Below are positions 61,650-64,000 of a DNA stretch of 64,000 nucleotides, piece by piece. The notes under the pieces were generated by a model. That model made no database searches and was not told where the DNA came from. It was given only the letters and a program-made list of their open reading frames with translations. How positions within the stretch are numbered: position 1 is the stretch's first letter; the number at the start of each line of letters is the position of its first letter. Made by a program: the position numbers and the translations under genes. This DNA comes from an uncultured Prevotella sp. (GTDB lineage Bacteria > Bacteroidota > Bacteroidia > Bacteroidales > Bacteroidaceae), in NCBI GenBank assembly GCA_945873145.1, contig CAMCBZ010000002.1:1-64000 (forward strand), in the 5' to 3' direction.

Positions 61650-61740
61650 ACTTCATTTTCAGGCGCCTTTTATCTTTTAAAAGAATAAAGACACATAAAA
61701 ATTAAGTGCCGAACAATATTTTTATTAAATTTGCATCAAG

Positions 61741-62865
61741 ATGAGAAAAGAGCAGCACACAAGTTCCGCTGTCGGATTGTCCGACGAAGCGATCATTGAA
61801 GGATTGCGAAACCGCAACCCTCAGATCACGCGTGACTACTTCTATGGCGTATGCCGCATCGCCTACCATATCTATCAGCAGCGCTATGATCTGGAATGGA
61901 AGGACGGACTGGACTTCTACAGCATCGCGCATGAATATTACCTCTCGCTCGACAAGTACAACTTCCGGCAGCTGGAGGACCGCAAGCCGGGGCTGTCGCT
62001 GAAGACTTGGATGGTCAACGGCTTCCGCTTTGTGCTGCTCGACCGATTGAAGGACTACAACAAGGAGCACCGCTTGCAGAGCTTCGAGGAGCGGATGGAG
62101 AAGGCCAGCCTGCGCTTCGACGTGCCCGACAACAACTTCGCCGAGGACTTCCGCAACACCGTCTATGAGATTTGCTCTGACGTGCTGGGCCGCGACCACC
62201 GCTCGTCCATCATCCTACAGATGATGCTGGTTGAGGGTTTCAAGGGCAAGGAGGTGGCTGCACAGTTGGGCATCACCCCTTCGGCCGTGACACAGAAATA
62301 CCACCAGCTGATGGAGGATGTCGTCATCCCCTACTTCAAACGTTATTACGTTGCACCGACATGCGAGACTGCCATGCCGCATGCTTTGTTCGATATACAG
62401 ACCGATGCCAAGACGTTCAGTCCCGAAAACGCATTGTCGTTTGCTTCTCAAATACCACCAACTATGAAGAAAGATTATTCCAACCGCATCACACCCGAGT
62501 ACATCACCACGCTCAAACCCAACGAGATCTTTGTCTTTGGCAGCAATCTCGCCGGCATGCACGGGGGCGGGGCCGCATGCACGGCACGCCTTTACTTCGG
62601 CGCGGTGATGGGCAATGGCGACGGCCCGCAGGGGCAGAGCTATGCTATCCCGACCATGCAGGGCGGCGTGGAGACGATCCGACCCTACGTCGATAAGTTT
62701 ATCGATTATGCCAAGACCCATCCCGAGCAGACATTCCTCGTTACCCCAATAGGCTGTGGCATCGCCGGATTCACGCCCGACGAAATCGCTCCGCTGTTTG
62801 AGGAAGCCGTCAGCGTGGAGAACATCCACCTGCCGCAGAGCTTCTGGGAGGAGCTGGTTTACTGA
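61741..62865 (+). CDS. Sigma factor-like domain fused to macro-like (A1S_2505) domain
   Basis: A 374-aa protein with two parts. Residues 1-210 look like a sigma-70-type factor: region 2-like helices (DYFYGVCRIAYHIYQQRY, then WMVNGFRFVLLDRL) and a region 4 HTH (GKEVAAQLGITPSAVTQKYH). Residues 245-374 match the macro-like A1S_2505 family: NEIFVFGSNLAGMHGGGAA, GPQGQSYAIPTMQGG, TPIGCGIAGFTPDEIA. The second half has its own Met (62464) at the place where stand-alone relatives begin, so it could also be made alone. Such a fusion would link gene control to ADP-ribose-type ligand binding; that is inference. Confidence 0.75.
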   Translation: MRKEQHTSSAVGLSDEAIIEGLRNRNPQITRDYFYGVCRIAYHIYQQRYDLEWKDGLDFYSIAHEYYLSLDKYNFRQLEDRKPGLSLKTWMVNGFRFVLLDRLKDYNKEHRLQSFEERMEKASLRFDVPDNNFAEDFRNTVYEICSDVLGRDHRSSIILQMMLVEGFKGKEVAAQLGITPSAVTQKYHQLMEDVVIPYFKRYYVAPTCETAMPHALFDIQTDAKTFSPENALSFASQIPPTMKKDYSNRITPEYITTLKPNEIFVFGSNLAGMHGGGAACTARLYFGAVMGNGDGPQGQSYAIPTMQGGVETIRPYVDKFIDYAKTHPEQTFLVTPIGCGIAGFTPDEIAPLFEEAVSVENIHLPQSFWEELVY

Positions 62866-62896
62866 ATGAATGCCTGGTGTTTAACCCGCAGGATAT

Positions 62897-63073
62897 ATGG
62901 AACATAAAATGAACACAGTAGACATTGACACGACCAATATGTGCTCGCACCTGCGGCATAAGCTGATGGATAATGATGGCATCTATCATCATCTTTGGCA
63001 GCAGATTAACGACGACCAAGAGTTGACAGCCGTGGTGCGCTCCCGTCAGCTCCACATCTACCGCATCCTTTAA
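62897..63073 (+). CDS. Small protein downstream of the sigma-macro fusion
   Basis: A 58-aa protein (MEHKMNTVDIDTTNMCSHLR to RSRQLHIYRIL) 31 bp after the fusion gene. It looks complete and helical. No family recognised; probably same transcript. Confidence 0.45.
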   Translation: MEHKMNTVDIDTTNMCSHLRHKLMDNDGIYHHLWQQINDDQELTAVVRSRQLHIYRIL

Positions 63074-63084
63074 TATTATACCCT

Positions 63085-63567
63085 ATGAAAAAGTTCTTTT
63101 TTATTTTTTTATCATGTTTACTTTTCCAACATCTGACAGCTCAGACCATTGTAAAATTTGACAATGGTAATAACATTATATATAAAAACTTACAAGGAAA
63201 AACTATTGTAAAGAATAAAAAATATACAATAGCATTTACTGATACGATTTCATCTATCGGCTTTGTCGGCACGAGAAAAGGTGAAATAGTTTGTATTAAT
63301 AATGCAGGTAAAGAACTATTTGAAGTATATAAGATTGACAATGGTCCAGATTATGTCAGTGATGGCTTGTTCAGAATTGTAGGAAAAAATGGCAAAATAG
63401 GTTTTGCTGATACATGTGGAGTTATTGTTATTCCACCCGTTTTTTCGTATGCTACACCTTTTCACAATGGAGAGGCTAGAGTTTCTTTTGGCGGCAAGAA
63501 TGAAAAACAAGGAGAATACCAATCATGGAAAAGCAACCTTTGGTTTGTGATAAAGAAGTCCAAATAG
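63085..63567 (+). CDS. Secreted WG-repeat-like protein
   Basis: A 160-aa protein with a clear N-terminal signal peptide (MKKFFFIFLSCLLFQHLTAQ, likely cut after Ala-Gln). The mature part has strand repeats like those of WG beta-repeat proteins (DGLFRIVGKNGKIGFADTCG, then VIPPVFSYATPFHNGEARV). Probably periplasmic or outer membrane. It stands between two small genes and overlaps the following polymerase fragment by 43 nt; AT-richer than its surroundings, so likely acquired. Confidence 0.65.
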   Translation: MKKFFFIFLSCLLFQHLTAQTIVKFDNGNNIIYKNLQGKTIVKNKKYTIAFTDTISSIGFVGTRKGEIVCINNAGKELFEVYKIDNGPDYVSDGLFRIVGKNGKIGFADTCGVIVIPPVFSYATPFHNGEARVSFGGKNEKQGEYQSWKSNLWFVIKKSK

Positions 63568-63839
63568 TTTCAAAAGCATTGGATATGTTTTTTAACTTTT
63601 CCTCATGCCGTACTACTGAGAATACCCCCGTGCAGCTCGACCTCTTTACGAACTATGAGGCGGAAGCTCAGAAGCAAAAGCAGGAGAACGAGGCTGCCGC
63701 CAAAGAGCGACGCTTGCAGGAAGCCGCGTTGAAAATCAAGAAGGAGTTTGGCAAGAACGCCCTGCTACGTGGACTGAACTATGCTGAGGGTGCGACACAG
63801 AAAGACAGGAATAATCAGATTGGAGGGCATAAAGCATGA
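63525..63839 (+). pseudogene. C-terminal remnant of a Y-family DNA polymerase
   Basis: The last 75 or so residues (VQLDLFTNYEAEAQ, then KKEFGKNALLRGLNYAEGAT and RNNQIGGHKA) are the characteristic C-terminus of Bacteroidales UmuC/DinP-like polymerases. The catalytic palm and fingers are missing; the frame begins inside the WG gene. It probably lost its 5' part when the WG gene region entered. Its stop overlaps the YolD-like start by 4 nt. Confidence 0.7.
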
Positions 63840-64000
63840 CAGACAACTACGACGACATCATCAACCTGCCGCATCACGTCTCGACAAAGCATCCGAAGAT
63901 GAGCATGTATAATCGTGCGGCGCAATTCTCCCCCTTCTCTGCCCTCACTGGCTATGAGAAAGCTATTGAGGAAGCGCGGAAAAAACAGGAAGAAAGCGTA
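63836..64000 (+). CDS. YolD-like protein (partial)
   Basis: The visible 55 residues read MTDNYDDIINLPHHVS, then HPKMSMYNRAAQFSPFSALTGYEKAIEEARK, the YolD-like pattern. Such genes follow Y-family polymerase genes and presumably assist them. The ATG overlaps the polymerase remnant stop (ATGA). The gene runs off the window. Confidence 0.75.
   Translation, partial: MTDNYDDIINLPHHVSTKHPKMSMYNRAAQFSPFSALTGYEKAIEEARKKQEESV

Overview
The window comes from a Bacteroidales chromosome, most likely Prevotella or a close relative. The evidence is protein similarity (PFL/UPF0210, ACT/UPF0237, SerB, Kup), promoters of the Bacteroidetes type (TTG or TTTG, 19-20 bp, TAnnTTTG) and a remnant of a typical surface-protein sorting tail. 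All identifications rest on reading the sequence; no search was run.

Layout. 1-6.86 kb is chromosome: the end of an unidentified gene, a leftward tetR-serB-ACT-PFL operon, kup, and two degraded gene ends. At 6.87 kb lies an initiator tRNA-Met gene whose 3' end is the attachment site of a prophage of about 46.1 kb, bounded by identical 17-bp repeats at 6924-6940 and 53020-53036. Inside, the integrase is rightward at the left end, a CI-like repressor is rightward at the right end, and nearly everything between is transcribed leftward. In that direction the order is: early regulators, primase-helicase with an iteron-rich region, capsid and protease-scaffold, terminase, antirestriction ArdC, a gene-poor and strongly folded stretch, tail fibres, a diversity-generating retroelement (DGR), lysis genes, connectors, small genes and a DnaQ-BRCT exonuclease, portal, tape measure and a tail tip protein. 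It looks like a siphophage with an unusual portal position.

The DGR is the most striking system. A reverse transcriptase (27036-28286), a template repeat (28493-28617) and a variable repeat (28907-29031) at the 3' end of a 467-aa fibre-type protein. The repeats align without gaps over 125 bp and differ at 16 positions, 15 of them at template adenines. Other notable signals are a repressor operator shared by the early promoter and a promoter for a short untranslated transcript at 23.8 kb, an origin candidate at 47.2-47.4 kb, and a candidate large structured RNA at 36.4-37.1 kb.

Right of the prophage (53.0-57 kb) are remains of older elements at the same tRNA: a broken integrase behind the same kind of terminator, a MobV relaxase that has lost its N-terminus, a second relaxase fragment, and an AAA/DUF4143 ATPase with a repeat array in front. 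Then come an XRE-McrB-McrC restriction cassette, an AlkZ-related protein, an FKBP remnant, a sigma-factor/macro-like fusion, a WG-repeat protein, and the tail of a Y-family polymerase coupled to a YolD-like gene that runs off the window.
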